A stretch of DNA of 64,000 bases from Candidatus Planktophila lacus (GTDB lineage: Bacteria > Pseudomonadota > Gammaproteobacteria > Steroidobacterales > Steroidobacteraceae): assembly GCA_943331345.2 (NCBI GenBank), contig CALQLF020000002.1:1-64000 (forward strand). Direction: 5' to 3'. This document shows, piece by piece, positions 7,125-15,765 of this stretch; the first letter of the stretch is position 1, and every line of letters starts with the position of its first letter. Below the pieces are notes generated by a model. It worked only from the letters and a program-made list of their open reading frames with translations, was not told the origin of the DNA and did no database searches. The position numbers and the translations under genes were made by a program.

Positions 7125-8507
7125 GTGGGCTTGCTGCTGCAGTGGCGGCATATGGGCGTCCGTTTGGGGGGCGAAGAGGGCTCGCCGCCCATTGTCAGCG
7201 GCTTGAACCTGGACCTCCACCACGGCGAATGCGTTGCGCTGACCGGGCCCTCGGGGAGTGGCAAGACCACCGCCTGTCTGGCTCCGTTCGGGCTGAAGAA
7301 CGGGCGAATGGAAATGACCGGCGTCGCCTGTTTCGCCGGTCGCCCTGCCGGTAACCAACCCACGCAGAGCGGCGCAGAGCGGGTTGCTTTCGTGCTACAG
7401 GAACCCGCCAATAACTTCGCACCGCACCTGAATATAATTTCACAAATAACTGATTTAAAACGAATTATTAATAAGGAAGAAATCCTCGAATGGTGCGCCG
7501 AACTCGGGCTGGATGACGGCTGGCGACTCTTACGCCAGTACCCGCACCAGTGCTCTGGGGGAGAGTTGCAGCGCTTGGCCCTGGTCGCTGCGCTGGCGCA
7601 GGAACCGTCTCTACTGGTCGCAGACGAGCCTACCGCGGCCCTCGACGCGGCAAGCCGCGACCTGTGGTGTCGCGCGGTTCGTCGGCGCTGCGAGCGCGGC
7701 TTGGCCGTGCTGTTGGTCACCCACGACCCGAGTGTGATTGCGGCAGTTGCGCACCGGCAAATCCCGGTCGGCGCTCGGCCGATGCCGCCGGCGAATTTAC
7801 CCCGAGAACCCGTGGAATTGCCGGAGCCCACCCGCGATGTTCTGTTGGCCGTTCAGCTGCAAGCCACGGGCAGCGTTCAGTTACCGGGCGGTCGCGAAGT
7901 TCTCACGCTGGCCCCGGGGCAGAGCCTGACCGTGACCGGACCCTCCGGGGTTGGCAAGTCGAGTCTCCTGCGCCTAGTGCTGGGCCTGCCAAGCCCTTGG
8001 AAAGGGCAGGTGCAGTGGCGGGGAAAGGGCTTACGCGTTTGGCGCGATGCTTCGTACGCGCGCCCTAGCGGCGTCATGGGCGCGGTGCTGCAAGACGCCC
8101 GGGGCGGTCTAAACCCACACCGTACGGCTCTGGACGGGGTGAGTGCGGGTTTCCAGCGTCTTGGGAACTCTTGGCGGGTGTCCCGTCACCGCGCTGCGGA
8201 GGAATTGGCGGCGTTGGGCGTTCCCGCAGAATGCTGGCCTCGAGCCCCAAGCGAACTTTCGGTCGGGCAAGCACAACGGGTGGCGTTAGCCCAGGCGCTG
8301 GCCTGCGAGCCGGCGCTGTTGGTTCTCGACGAACCTACCAGCGCTCAGGACCTTGGCCATCGGCAACGGGTCGTCGACCGACTCCTGCTGGCGCAGCGCC
8401 AACAGGGCACGGCGCTACTGGTGGCCACGCATGACCCTGAACTGGTGGCGGCCCTGGGGGGGCCAACGCTGCCGCTAGTCCCGGCGGGTCCGGCCCCCAC
8501 CGTCTGA
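7125..8507 (+). CDS. fused double ABC ATPase, DppD-DppF type
   Basis: A 460-residue protein with two nucleotide-binding domains in one chain, powering the two permeases encoded just upstream. Domain 1 (about 1-225) has Walker A GPSGSGKTT, Q-loop QEP, signature CSGGELQR, Walker B LLVADEPT and H-loop VTHD. Domain 2 (about 240-455) has GPSGVGKSS, Q-loop QDA, LLVLDEPT and ATHD, but its signature is LSVGQ instead of LSGGQ. It starts at GTG 7125, two bases after dppC. Codons from about 7429 to 7488, encoding the segment after the Q-loop of domain 1, are sharply AT-rich. Confidence 0.88.
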   Translation: MGLLLQWRHMGVRLGGEEGSPPIVSGLNLDLHHGECVALTGPSGSGKTTACLAPFGLKNGRMEMTGVACFAGRPAGNQPTQSGAERVAFVLQEPANNFAPHLNIISQITDLKRIINKEEILEWCAELGLDDGWRLLRQYPHQCSGGELQRLALVAALAQEPSLLVADEPTAALDAASRDLWCRAVRRRCERGLAVLLVTHDPSVIAAVAHRQIPVGARPMPPANLPREPVELPEPTRDVLLAVQLQATGSVQLPGGREVLTLAPGQSLTVTGPSGVGKSSLLRLVLGLPSPWKGQVQWRGKGLRVWRDASYARPSGVMGAVLQDARGGLNPHRTALDGVSAGFQRLGNSWRVSRHRAAEELAALGVPAECWPRAPSELSVGQAQRVALAQALACEPALLVLDEPTSAQDLGHRQRVVDRLLLAQRQQGTALLVATHDPELVAALGGPTLPLVPAGPAPTV

Positions 8508-8570
8508 CCCCCGGCAGGGGCTGCTATGCTTTGAACGTTTCGCCCCCGAGCGTCGCCAGCCGAGAATTCG

Positions 8571-9851
8571 ATGTCCATCCCCGTTATCCGCGCCAGCCAA
8601 AGCCTTAACAACGTCCGCTACGAGATCCGCGGCAAAATCGCCCGCCGTGCCCACGAGATGGAGCGGATGGGCTACGAGATCATCTCGCTGAACATCGGCA
8701 ACCCCGGCGCGTTCGGTTTCCGTACCCCCGAGACCATGCGCCTGGCGATGATCGAGAACCTCGCGTCTGCGGAGGGCTACTGCCACCAGAAGGGCATCTT
8801 CCCGGCCCGCGAGGCCGTGGTGATGCAGCAGCAGAACCGCGGGGTTCGCGATGTCACTGCCGAGGACGTCTTCATCGGCAATGGCGTCAGTGAACTCATC
8901 GACTTGTGCCTGCGCGGCCTGCTGAACGACGGCGATGAAGTGCTCGTGCCCAGCCCGGACTATCCGCTGTGGTCGGCGGCCGTCACGCTGAACGGCGGCC
9001 GCGCCGTTTACTACCCCTGCCGCCCCGAAAACGGCTTTGTGCCAGACCCGGAAGAAATGGCGGCGCTAGTGACTCCGCGTACGCGAGCCATTGTCCTCAT
9101 TAACCCGAACAACCCGACGGGCGCCGTTTATTCGCGCGAGACCTTGGTGGCTATTGCGCGTTTGGCCGAGCAACACAAGCTGGTCGTCTTCTCCGACGAG
9201 ATCTATGACGAGATGACCTACGACGGCGCCGAATCCATACCGATGGCGACCTTGGTGCACGACACGCTGTGTTGCACGCTCTCAGGCCTGTCGAAGATTT
9301 GGCGCGCGTGCGGCTACCGCGTTGGCTGGGCGGTGTTCAGTGGGCGGCGCGAAGGCGCTGGCGAATATCTGCAGGCAATCGAATTGTTGTCGTCGCTTCG
9401 CCTCTGCGCCAACGTGCCGGGGCAGTGGGCGGTCCAGACCGCCATCGGTGGCTACCAAAGCATCAAGGATCTGGTGCGGCCAGGCGGGCGCTTGTACGCT
9501 TCGCGCGCCGCCATCATCGCTGGCGTCGCGCGCAGCAAATACCTGCAACTCACGCCAGCGCCGCAGGGCGCCATGTACTCGTTCATCGGCGTGCGTCCGG
9601 ACGTAGTGCCCGACTTCGATGACCAGTCGTTCGCCATGGACTTGTTGGAGAACCGCCACGTGTTGGTTGCACCGGGCAGTTCCTTCAACGTTCCGTACCG
9701 CAACCACTTCCGCATCACGCACTTGCCCTTGCCGGACATGTTGGACGAAGTGTTCCGGCGCCTGGAAGACCAATTAGATGCGCATGTGCAGGCCAGTCAG
9801 GGCGCCGTAGTGAGCCCAACCGCACCCGTCACGCTCAAGGCCGTGCGCTGA
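8571..9851 (+). CDS. alaA: class I/II aminotransferase, AlaA/AlaT type
   Basis: A 426-residue PLP-dependent aminotransferase, probably glutamate-pyruvate transaminase making alanine. Family landmarks are LNIGNPGAFGF (39-50), PSPDYPLWSAAV (128-138), NPNNPTGAVYS (178-188), FSDEIYDEMTYDG (207-219) and SGLSKIWRACGYRVGW with the PLP lysine at Lys242. R-ITHLP near the C-terminus supplies the carboxylate-binding Arg. The length is close to AlaA, with an extra tail of about 20 residues. Its 3' end overlaps the convergent gspN by 17 bases. Confidence 0.92.
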   Translation: MSIPVIRASQSLNNVRYEIRGKIARRAHEMERMGYEIISLNIGNPGAFGFRTPETMRLAMIENLASAEGYCHQKGIFPAREAVVMQQQNRGVRDVTAEDVFIGNGVSELIDLCLRGLLNDGDEVLVPSPDYPLWSAAVTLNGGRAVYYPCRPENGFVPDPEEMAALVTPRTRAIVLINPNNPTGAVYSRETLVAIARLAEQHKLVVFSDEIYDEMTYDGAESIPMATLVHDTLCCTLSGLSKIWRACGYRVGWAVFSGRREGAGEYLQAIELLSSLRLCANVPGQWAVQTAIGGYQSIKDLVRPGGRLYASRAAIIAGVARSKYLQLTPAPQGAMYSFIGVRPDVVPDFDDQSFAMDLLENRHVLVAPGSSFNVPYRNHFRITHLPLPDMLDEVFRRLEDQLDAHVQASQGAVVSPTAPVTLKAVR

Positions 9852-10629
9852 CGCCGAATTCCACTTGAATGCGCTGGCGGCCCGTGGCGTCGGGCATTCC
9901 GAAAGCAGACAGCGCCTGACGCACCGCTGGTGCCGCGTAGGCATTGGCGCGAGCCTCGCCGTCAAGACGAAACCCGCCACCGGGTTGGGTTAGCAGGGCG
10001 GCACGCAGGTCCACGGGGCCACCGAGTGTAGTGACCCGTCCTTGGTCGCTACCCCGTGGCCACTCCAGCCGGAAATCGCCTAGCGGCTGTGCCACCGACG
10101 GACTAGATAAGCCGCGGACATCGACCTTGCCGCTGAAGCGTTGGGGTTTTCCCGCCACCAGCGCCAGAGAGTCGAGACTAAGCAAAACGCGCGCGTTCCA
10201 TGGGTGCGGCGATGCCGGCTGCAGCAGTGCCAGTGGCAGTTCCCCGTTGAGCTCGGTGAGTTCGCCCGTGCCGTTGAACCGGAGGTCGAAAACTCCTTCT
10301 AGCTTCGCCTTGTCGCCGGTGACGAGCGCGCTACCGCGTAACTGTCCTAGCAACAAGCGCCAGGGAGACAACTGCCAATGCACGGAACGGAGCGAGGCGG
10401 CACCTACCTCGAGCCCCTGCAATTCGCCCTGCCAAACGGTGCCCGTAGCGGCAAGACCGCCAGACGCAGTGGTCCAAGGGGCTGGCAAGGGGCTTGGCAG
10501 AAACCGTAACAGCAGGGCGGCGGGCAATTGCAGCCATAGCGTCGCCAAAAAACCGACAGCTGCCAAACCCACCAGTCCGAGGCGCGCGCCGCGCGAAAGC
10601 CCCGAGGCTGCAGGGGCAGCGCGATTCAC
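9835..10629 (-). CDS. gspN: type II secretion protein N (GspN/XpsN-like)
   Basis: A 264-residue inner-membrane protein with one N-terminal hydrophobic segment (LGLVGLAAVGFLATLWLQL) and a long periplasmic domain rich in beta strands, with LPLALLQP and GGPVDLRAALL repeats typical of T2SSN. The GTG at 10629 is chosen because it forms a GTGA overlap with the gspM stop. It is last in the pseudopilin/assembly-platform operon. The family is poorly conserved, so placement after gspM is a major part of the call. Confidence 0.8.
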   Translation of the reverse strand: MNRAAPAASGLSRGARLGLVGLAAVGFLATLWLQLPAALLLRFLPSPLPAPWTTASGGLAATGTVWQGELQGLEVGAASLRSVHWQLSPWRLLLGQLRGSALVTGDKAKLEGVFDLRFNGTGELTELNGELPLALLQPASPHPWNARVLLSLDSLALVAGKPQRFSGKVDVRGLSSPSVAQPLGDFRLEWPRGSDQGRVTTLGGPVDLRAALLTQPGGGFRLDGEARANAYAAPAVRQALSAFGMPDATGRQRIQVEFGVSARP

Positions 10630-11132
10630 TGCCGAGCCAGTACCAATGTAGCCACGACGGTGCCGGCGGTCGCACGGTCGATGGTGGCGCTTTGCACTTG
10701 AATACCCTGCTCTTGCTGCAAGGACGACACCCAAAGCACCAAGGTGTCGAAATTGGCGCCCTCGAACTTCACCCTGAGACTGTTATCGCCCTCTGGTTGG
10801 TTCGTCTTGAGTTGGTCACCCAAGCCGGAGTCGCCTGCTGTGCGTTCCACGATGCTCGACAAGGGGCTGGTCAAATCCGGCGCGGCGCCGCTGGTACCTT
10901 GCAGTTCGCCCAAATGCGAAATGATGTAGGCCAAGTCGTCTTGCTTGCGCACTACCGCCGCCTGCGCCTTGCCTACAGCTGCATGAAGTTGCAGCAGACC
11001 ACCCACCAGCAATAGCGCCACCGCGGCCACCGCGCCACGCGAAACCAGAAACTGCTCGCGCGCTTGCAAGCCGCTGTACCACTGCTTCACGGGTTCCAGA
11101 GAACGGGCCAGCGTAGTCATTAGGGCGTTCAT
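10626..11132 (-). CDS. gspM: type II secretion protein M
   Basis: A 168-residue bitopic inner-membrane protein of the T2SS assembly platform. It has a short cytoplasmic N-terminus containing the W-x-x-L-x-x-REQ motif (WYSGLQAREQ), one membrane helix (AVAAVALLLVGGLL) and a periplasmic ferredoxin-like domain preceded by a short coiled region. It interacts with GspL, whose gene it overlaps (ATGA). Length and motif match GspM. Confidence 0.9.
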   Translation of the reverse strand: MNALMTTLARSLEPVKQWYSGLQAREQFLVSRGAVAAVALLLVGGLLQLHAAVGKAQAAVVRKQDDLAYIISHLGELQGTSGAAPDLTSPLSSIVERTAGDSGLGDQLKTNQPEGDNSLRVKFEGANFDTLVLWVSSLQQEQGIQVQSATIDRATAGTVVATLVLARQ

Positions 11133-12430
11133 TGGGCAGCCCCTTCACGGCTCAATCGCATACGTGCCGCAGCCGGGCCGCCCTCGGTACCAGGAACAGC
11201 CTGCAGTTGGGCGGTGTAACCTCGCGCAGCGAGCCCATTGCGCACTTGCTCAAGGGCATTCGCGTCGGCGGCCTTCACCTGCAGATCGGCCGTGCCGTCG
11301 TAGTAAGTGACATTATCCAATTCCATCGTCGGCGTGGCGTCACGGGCAGCGGCGAGGGCGGCCAACGTAGCGGTCAGGCCATCCGCACCGCTGCGGCCTT
11401 TCGCCTGTGCCAATTTCGCTTCCACTTGGCGGCGCGGGTCCACCAACTTGTGAACGTCTGGCATAGCTTGATGGGCCACATCCGCGATGAGGCCGTCGAG
11501 ACGCTTCGCCTCCGACCGGGCATGCATCAGGTCCACCACTTGCCCACCTACGGCCAGGGCAGCGAGGGTGGCCGCCAATGCCAGTGGAACGCGCCACCGA
11601 GCCATGCGACCGGTGCTCGCTCCACGCGATGCATAGGCCCCTTGCAACAGCGTGAGCGGGGGTTCGTGCAGGGCGCTGACGGCAAGGGCCGCCAAGGGCC
11701 CATCCGCGAGCAATTGCATCCGCAGGGAGCCCACTTGAGAACCCACAGCCTCCAAGGCGACAGCGTGCGTTGCGTGCTCGGGTTCAGCGGCGTAGACCAG
11801 CAAATGGGGCGGAACCACCGCGCCCAGCACGCCAGCCAGTTCGAGCGCCGCTTCCAAGGGTTCGGCGTCCAGCAGCATGGGCCATTGTCCGGGTGGCCGA
11901 ACGGTGACCATTTGGCCTTCGAGCCAGACCACGGTGTGGCCGGGATTGGCCGGCACGGCAAGGAAATCGGGAACGAGCGCTGCTGGGCTCAAGCCTGCGG
12001 CTTGCAGCACCGCGAGCCAGCGTTCCATGGCTGCATGCGCGCAGACCACGAAGGGTGTCTTGCCGCTGTCTTCTTGCTCGCCGACGGCGAAGTGCAATTG
12101 TTCGATATCGCCGGCGAGTTGCTCTTCGAGTGCGAACGGGGCGAGTTGCAGCGCCTTCGACGCAGAGCGGGCCGGCAGTTCGACGGCAGCCACGGAGACT
12201 TCCGTGGCGGGGACGAAGGCCACGACGCGGCGTCCCTTCGGTAGCACCGAGGGTGCACTTTCGCCCTCGGCCGGCGGTAACGCACCGTCAGTGGTGTCCA
12301 CGACAGGCTGGGCTATGCCGACATGCACGCCATGCTCTAGGCGCGCGCCAGCCTCGTCTAGCAACACCCATTCCAGTGCGGCGCCAGGTTCGGCAGCGGG
12401 AGGAAGACGGACAAAGAGGGTTTCGCTCAT
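11129..12430 (-). CDS. gspL: type II secretion protein L
   Basis: A 433-residue bitopic inner-membrane protein that recruits the secretion ATPase GspE. The cytoplasmic actin-like domain (about 1-240) begins MSETLFVRLPPAAEPGAALE and is followed by a membrane helix (about 280-300, PLALAATLAALAVGGQVVDL) and a periplasmic ferredoxin-like domain. The ATG at 12430 is preferred over upstream starts because the GspL consensus begins there and it lies four bases after the gspK stop. Its usual partner gene gspE is not in the window. Confidence 0.9.
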   Translation of the reverse strand: MSETLFVRLPPAAEPGAALEWVLLDEAGARLEHGVHVGIAQPVVDTTDGALPPAEGESAPSVLPKGRRVVAFVPATEVSVAAVELPARSASKALQLAPFALEEQLAGDIEQLHFAVGEQEDSGKTPFVVCAHAAMERWLAVLQAAGLSPAALVPDFLAVPANPGHTVVWLEGQMVTVRPPGQWPMLLDAEPLEAALELAGVLGAVVPPHLLVYAAEPEHATHAVALEAVGSQVGSLRMQLLADGPLAALAVSALHEPPLTLLQGAYASRGASTGRMARWRVPLALAATLAALAVGGQVVDLMHARSEAKRLDGLIADVAHQAMPDVHKLVDPRRQVEAKLAQAKGRSGADGLTATLAALAAARDATPTMELDNVTYYDGTADLQVKAADANALEQVRNGLAARGYTAQLQAVPGTEGGPAAARMRLSREGAAQ

Positions 12431-12434
12431 GGAA

Positions 12435-13412
12435 TCAATCCGTACCAAAAGTGCGCAGAGTGGCGCGAGAACCGCCAACCCCATTGCGTTCGAGAAGACT
12501 GTACAGGGTGACCTCGGTACCGCCAAGCGTCACGCGTGTCGTCAAGCGGAACCAGGAGGAACGTTGCTCGACATGTGAATTCACATCGGCCCAGACATCG
12601 GCCGAGAAAGTGGACGACAGGTCGGAAACGGTAGGGAAACAGCCACGCTGACGGTTCTTGGCCAACTGCGCCGGATCTGTGGAGAACTCCCGGAACTTCG
12701 GCGCGAGGGTATCAATGACGACGCCGGACGCGGTACAGACATTAAGCCGGGTGCCATGTGGCAATGCCGTGACATACGGCGCCAAAACGCGAAAACGCTC
12801 GACGCCAAACCCCGGCAGGGCCAACAGCTCGCTGGTACTGGTGAGGTAGGTATTCGCGGCGCGGTAGGGCGGCTGCGCCATGAGGTATTCGCCGTCCTCG
12901 GCTCCATCCGGGAAACTGCGCAGGGTGTCCGGGTCGATCCAATCCACCAGCAACTGCGCCCACTTTGGCTCCAATTGCAACGCTTCAAGCAAGCGCTGCA
13001 AGTGCCCGAGTGCGAACAGGTCGGGTTGACCGTCCGGGTTCACGAGGTTGTTGAGATTGAAGCGGCCCTGCAAATCTTCCAGGGACCCTTCGACCGTTCC
13101 GCCGTCGACAGGCAGGGCCGGCAGAGGCATCGCCCACGCCTCGATTAACGTGTCCTCCTGGCCCTTCTGCGCGTCCTCGCGGAGAATTTCACCGGCCCAG
13201 GCTTCAGCGCCCAAGGCAATCTGGTACGCCTGTTCGCGAAGCATCAACGAACTAGCCCGGCGTTGGTCGATAGCACCGCGCGAGCCGATGCGTGTCGCCA
13301 GCACCGTGGCCATGGCGACGAGCAAGACTGCCGTGATGAGTGCCACACCGCGCTGACGTGACAAACGCAACCAGTGGCCGGCGCGTGTGGTGGCTGTTCC
13401 TGCTGTTTTCAT
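12435..13412 (-). CDS. gspK: type II secretion minor pseudopilin K
   Basis: A 325-residue large minor pseudopilin that caps the pseudopilus tip. The prepilin leader ends in SRQRG, with the cleaved hydrophobic helix starting VALITAVLLVAMATVLATRI; as is typical for GspK there is no Glu at position 5. GRFNLNNLVN and DWIDPDT are conserved GspK landmarks, the latter in the calcium-binding region. The start overlaps the gspJ stop by four bases. Confidence 0.93.
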   Translation of the reverse strand: MKTAGTATTRAGHWLRLSRQRGVALITAVLLVAMATVLATRIGSRGAIDQRRASSLMLREQAYQIALGAEAWAGEILREDAQKGQEDTLIEAWAMPLPALPVDGGTVEGSLEDLQGRFNLNNLVNPDGQPDLFALGHLQRLLEALQLEPKWAQLLVDWIDPDTLRSFPDGAEDGEYLMAQPPYRAANTYLTSTSELLALPGFGVERFRVLAPYVTALPHGTRLNVCTASGVVIDTLAPKFREFSTDPAQLAKNRQRGCFPTVSDLSSTFSADVWADVNSHVEQRSSWFRLTTRVTLGGTEVTLYSLLERNGVGGSRATLRTFGTD

Positions 13413-14035
13413 CCGGGAATCTCAACCAAGCGCACGATAGCCCCGAAATCTTCTGTGTCCAGCGTGAACTCCACGGCCAACGGACGAATATGCGTTACTT
13501 GTTCTGGGGGTGCATCGACTGGCGGCCAGACGTCTTGCCACACGTGGCTGGCATTCATGAAGCGCACCGAAATACTTTTGACGCGCTTGAGCAGGTCGCG
13601 CCTTAGCAGGGGCGTGGAACCCGTTGCATCGACCACCGCGGAAGACTGCCGCACCAGCGTGCTGCCCTCGAGCACATAGGTGATGCGCTGCAAGGTGCCT
13701 CGCGGCAACCCAGCCCCATTCGGATAACCGCCGCGGGTGAGCTCCAGTACCTGGCCGGCAGCACCTGCACGCAGTGCCGGACGATAGCCGTCGCCAATGG
13801 TCTCGCGCGCCGGGCGCGGTACGAGTTGCTGCAAGTCCATCACCATGGCTGCAACGGCCACTTGCAATTCGCGCGTGCGTGCTGCGGTGGATTCTAGTGC
13901 TTCGGACTGGACGTTGGCGTTGCGATAGGCACCGTAGGACAAGGCACCCATGATGGCCAGCAGCACAATAGCTACCAGCAATTCGATGAGCGTGAAGCCA
14001 CGCTGGCGCAAAATGACCGCGCTTTGCCGAAGCAT
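13409..14035 (-). CDS. gspJ: type II secretion minor pseudopilin J
   Basis: A 208-residue minor pseudopilin. Leader RQRG is followed by FTLIELLVAIVLLAIMGALSY, the class III signal cut by the prepilin peptidase. DLQQLVPRPARE and ITYVLEGSTLVRQ match the GspJ core. Together with I and K it forms the trimeric pseudopilus tip. It overlaps gspI by one base (TGATG). Confidence 0.93.
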   Translation of the reverse strand: MLRQSAVILRQRGFTLIELLVAIVLLAIMGALSYGAYRNANVQSEALESTAARTRELQVAVAAMVMDLQQLVPRPARETIGDGYRPALRAGAAGQVLELTRGGYPNGAGLPRGTLQRITYVLEGSTLVRQSSAVVDATGSTPLLRRDLLKRVKSISVRFMNASHVWQDVWPPVDAPPEQVTHIRPLAVEFTLDTEDFGAIVRLVEIPG

Positions 14036-14625
14036 CAGAAAGGCTCCGGTGGCGGCGGGTTGTTGGGCCGCTTTTGTGGTGGCCCACCAGCATCGCCCGG
14101 GTCTTTCATGCCGGGTGTCAACACTTGCTGAGGCGCGGCGGCATCACCGCCTAACCCCAAGGTGACCGTGCCACTCCAACCGGCCGTGGAAGGTGGAGAG
14201 GCCTGCTGCGCCATGCCGACGAAACCGCTGACGGTCAGGGTGTAAGTATCTTCGCCGCCAGGGGAAGAGGTCGCCTCTTTCGGGCCAACGCGAACATCGA
14301 TGCGACGCAAACCCTCGACAGCCGTCTGCGACACCACTTGTTCGTAACGCCATTTGCTGCCGGCGTATTCCAGTTCACCCGTAGTGCGCTCCACGGATGG
14401 AAACACTGTGCCGAGGCGTACTTCTGCAATACGGTTATTCGCTATCCAACTGGCAAATGTGCGTTCGCGCAGCGTGCCGATATTGCTGGCCGTGTTGGCC
14501 AAGACGTTGAACAGAGCGCCAAGACCGAGGGCCACGATGGCAATGGCTACCACCACCTCGATGAGCGTGAAGCCCGCAGCAGGACGACGCGGCAAGGAAC
14601 GGCGCGCCGTGAACCGGTGAGTCAT
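14035..14625 (-). CDS. gspI: type II secretion minor pseudopilin I, with extended C-terminus
   Basis: A 196-residue minor pseudopilin. The leader is basic and ends RRPAAG, then FTLIEVVVAIAIVALGLGAL. NIGTLRERTFASWIANNRIAE is the GspI core. Common GspI proteins are about 120-130 residues; here about 60 more follow, ending in a Gly/Pro-rich tail (DPGDAGGPPQKRPNNPPPPE) that is probably disordered. The tail is in frame, overlaps no other plausible gene and is followed immediately by gspJ, so it is not a frameshift artefact by eye. Confidence 0.9.
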   Translation of the reverse strand: MTHRFTARRSLPRRPAAGFTLIEVVVAIAIVALGLGALFNVLANTASNIGTLRERTFASWIANNRIAEVRLGTVFPSVERTTGELEYAGSKWRYEQVVSQTAVEGLRRIDVRVGPKEATSSPGGEDTYTLTVSGFVGMAQQASPPSTAGWSGTVTLGLGGDAAAPQQVLTPGMKDPGDAGGPPQKRPNNPPPPEPF

Positions 14626-15155
14626 TGAGCAGCACCACTACGAGCAACGCTCAGAGTCCCGTCAGGCTTGCCTTCGATCACCACGGTACGAGCCGCCGCT
14701 GTGCCAGCTTTCGGGCGCTCGAGGGTCCAGCGGAACGGCTGCCATTCGCCACCACCAAAGGCCATGACCTGAGGAGCATCGACGTCGACGAGCTTCGCCT
14801 GCGGCTTCAACAAAACGATACGACCTTCCACTTCGAGGCGCTGCACGAGCCCCTCGGGCAAAGGGTGAGTTTCCAGCAAGCGGTCGTTGGGCACGGCACG
14901 CCAAACACCAGTCCGCCCGTCGTACATCCGCACTTCCCAACCTTCTTGGGAATAACGGAAACCGTAGTCTCGCCCTTCGAGCTGCGCTTGTTCCAGCGCT
15001 ACTTCCGCAGCGCGGGTGAACTGCTCTGTCTCGGCATCGAGTTCGCGGTCTTCACCAGCCACACCTATCGAGAGCACCACCATCGACACCATCACCGCGA
15101 TGATGACGACGACGACGAGAATCTCGATGAGGGTGAAGCCCCGCGACCGGCGCAA
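14622..15155 (-). CDS. gspH: type II secretion minor pseudopilin H
   Basis: A 177-residue minor pseudopilin. The very short leader MRRSRG is followed by FTLIEILVVVVIIAVMVSMV. The start is TTG at 15155, one base after the gspG stop, with GGAAG within reach upstream; no ATG precedes the prepilin motif in frame. The globular part contains AAEVALEQAQLEGRDYGFRY, characteristic of GspH/FimT proteins. It overlaps gspI by four bases. Confidence 0.9.
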   Translation of the reverse strand: MRRSRGFTLIEILVVVVIIAVMVSMVVLSIGVAGEDRELDAETEQFTRAAEVALEQAQLEGRDYGFRYSQEGWEVRMYDGRTGVWRAVPNDRLLETHPLPEGLVQRLEVEGRIVLLKPQAKLVDVDAPQVMAFGGGEWQPFRWTLERPKAGTAAARTVVIEGKPDGTLSVARSGAAQ

Positions 15156-15156
15156 C

Positions 15157-15615
15157 TTATTTGGCTTCCCAGTTACCGATGTCGGCGTCTACGTCCTCGC
15201 CGCCCGGTGCACCATCGCGGCCAAGCGAGTAGAGGTCGAAAGCGCCGCCGCGGGTGCCCGGGGCCAAGTATTGGTAGTCGTTACCCCAAGGGTCTTTCAT
15301 CAACTGCTTCACATAGCCCTCGGCACGCCAGTTCTTGGCATCGGCGGGGCGGGTGACCAAGGCCTGCAGGCCTTGGTCGGTCGTGGGGTAGCGGAAATTG
15401 TCGAGACGATAGATATCCAGTGCGGACTCGAAGGCGCGGATGTCTTGGCGCGCCTTGACGACGCGGGCCTCATCAATTTTCCCGAACACCTGTGGCGCCA
15501 CCAAGGCCGCCAGAATGCCGATGATGACCACCACCACGAGAATTTCGATGAGTGTGAAACCGCGGGACAAGCGCGGCAAGGCGCTGCGGCGGGGCTGGAA
15601 ACGGGCGGTGTACAT
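15157..15615 (-). CDS. gspG: type II secretion major pseudopilin G
   Basis: A 152-residue major pseudopilin. The leader of about 19 residues ends in RLSRG, followed by FTLIEILVVVVIIGILAALV. The mature domain has the GspG hallmarks YRLDNFRYPTTDQGLQALV, DPWGNDYQYLAPG and a C-terminal calcium-site region with DLYSLGRDG. The ATG at 15615 is preceded by GAGG. It is the first gene of gspGHIJKLMN, which diverges from fabD across about 150 bases. gspE and gspF, which usually precede it, are absent. Confidence 0.95.
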   Translation of the reverse strand: MYTARFQPRRSALPRLSRGFTLIEILVVVVIIGILAALVAPQVFGKIDEARVVKARQDIRAFESALDIYRLDNFRYPTTDQGLQALVTRPADAKNWRAEGYVKQLMKDPWGNDYQYLAPGTRGGAFDLYSLGRDGAPGGEDVDADIGNWEAK

Positions 15616-15765
15616 ACTGAGGTCCTCGAAAATACGGGCGGGCCAAGAACGCGGCCCTTCGCCGGAAAGGCTGGAATATAGCAAAGGCAGGCTTCACGAA
15701 GATGTGTTCCATGCCGCTATACTGCGCGCCGCACGGTGGTTCGCCGCCCGTTTGGAGTCCAGCGC

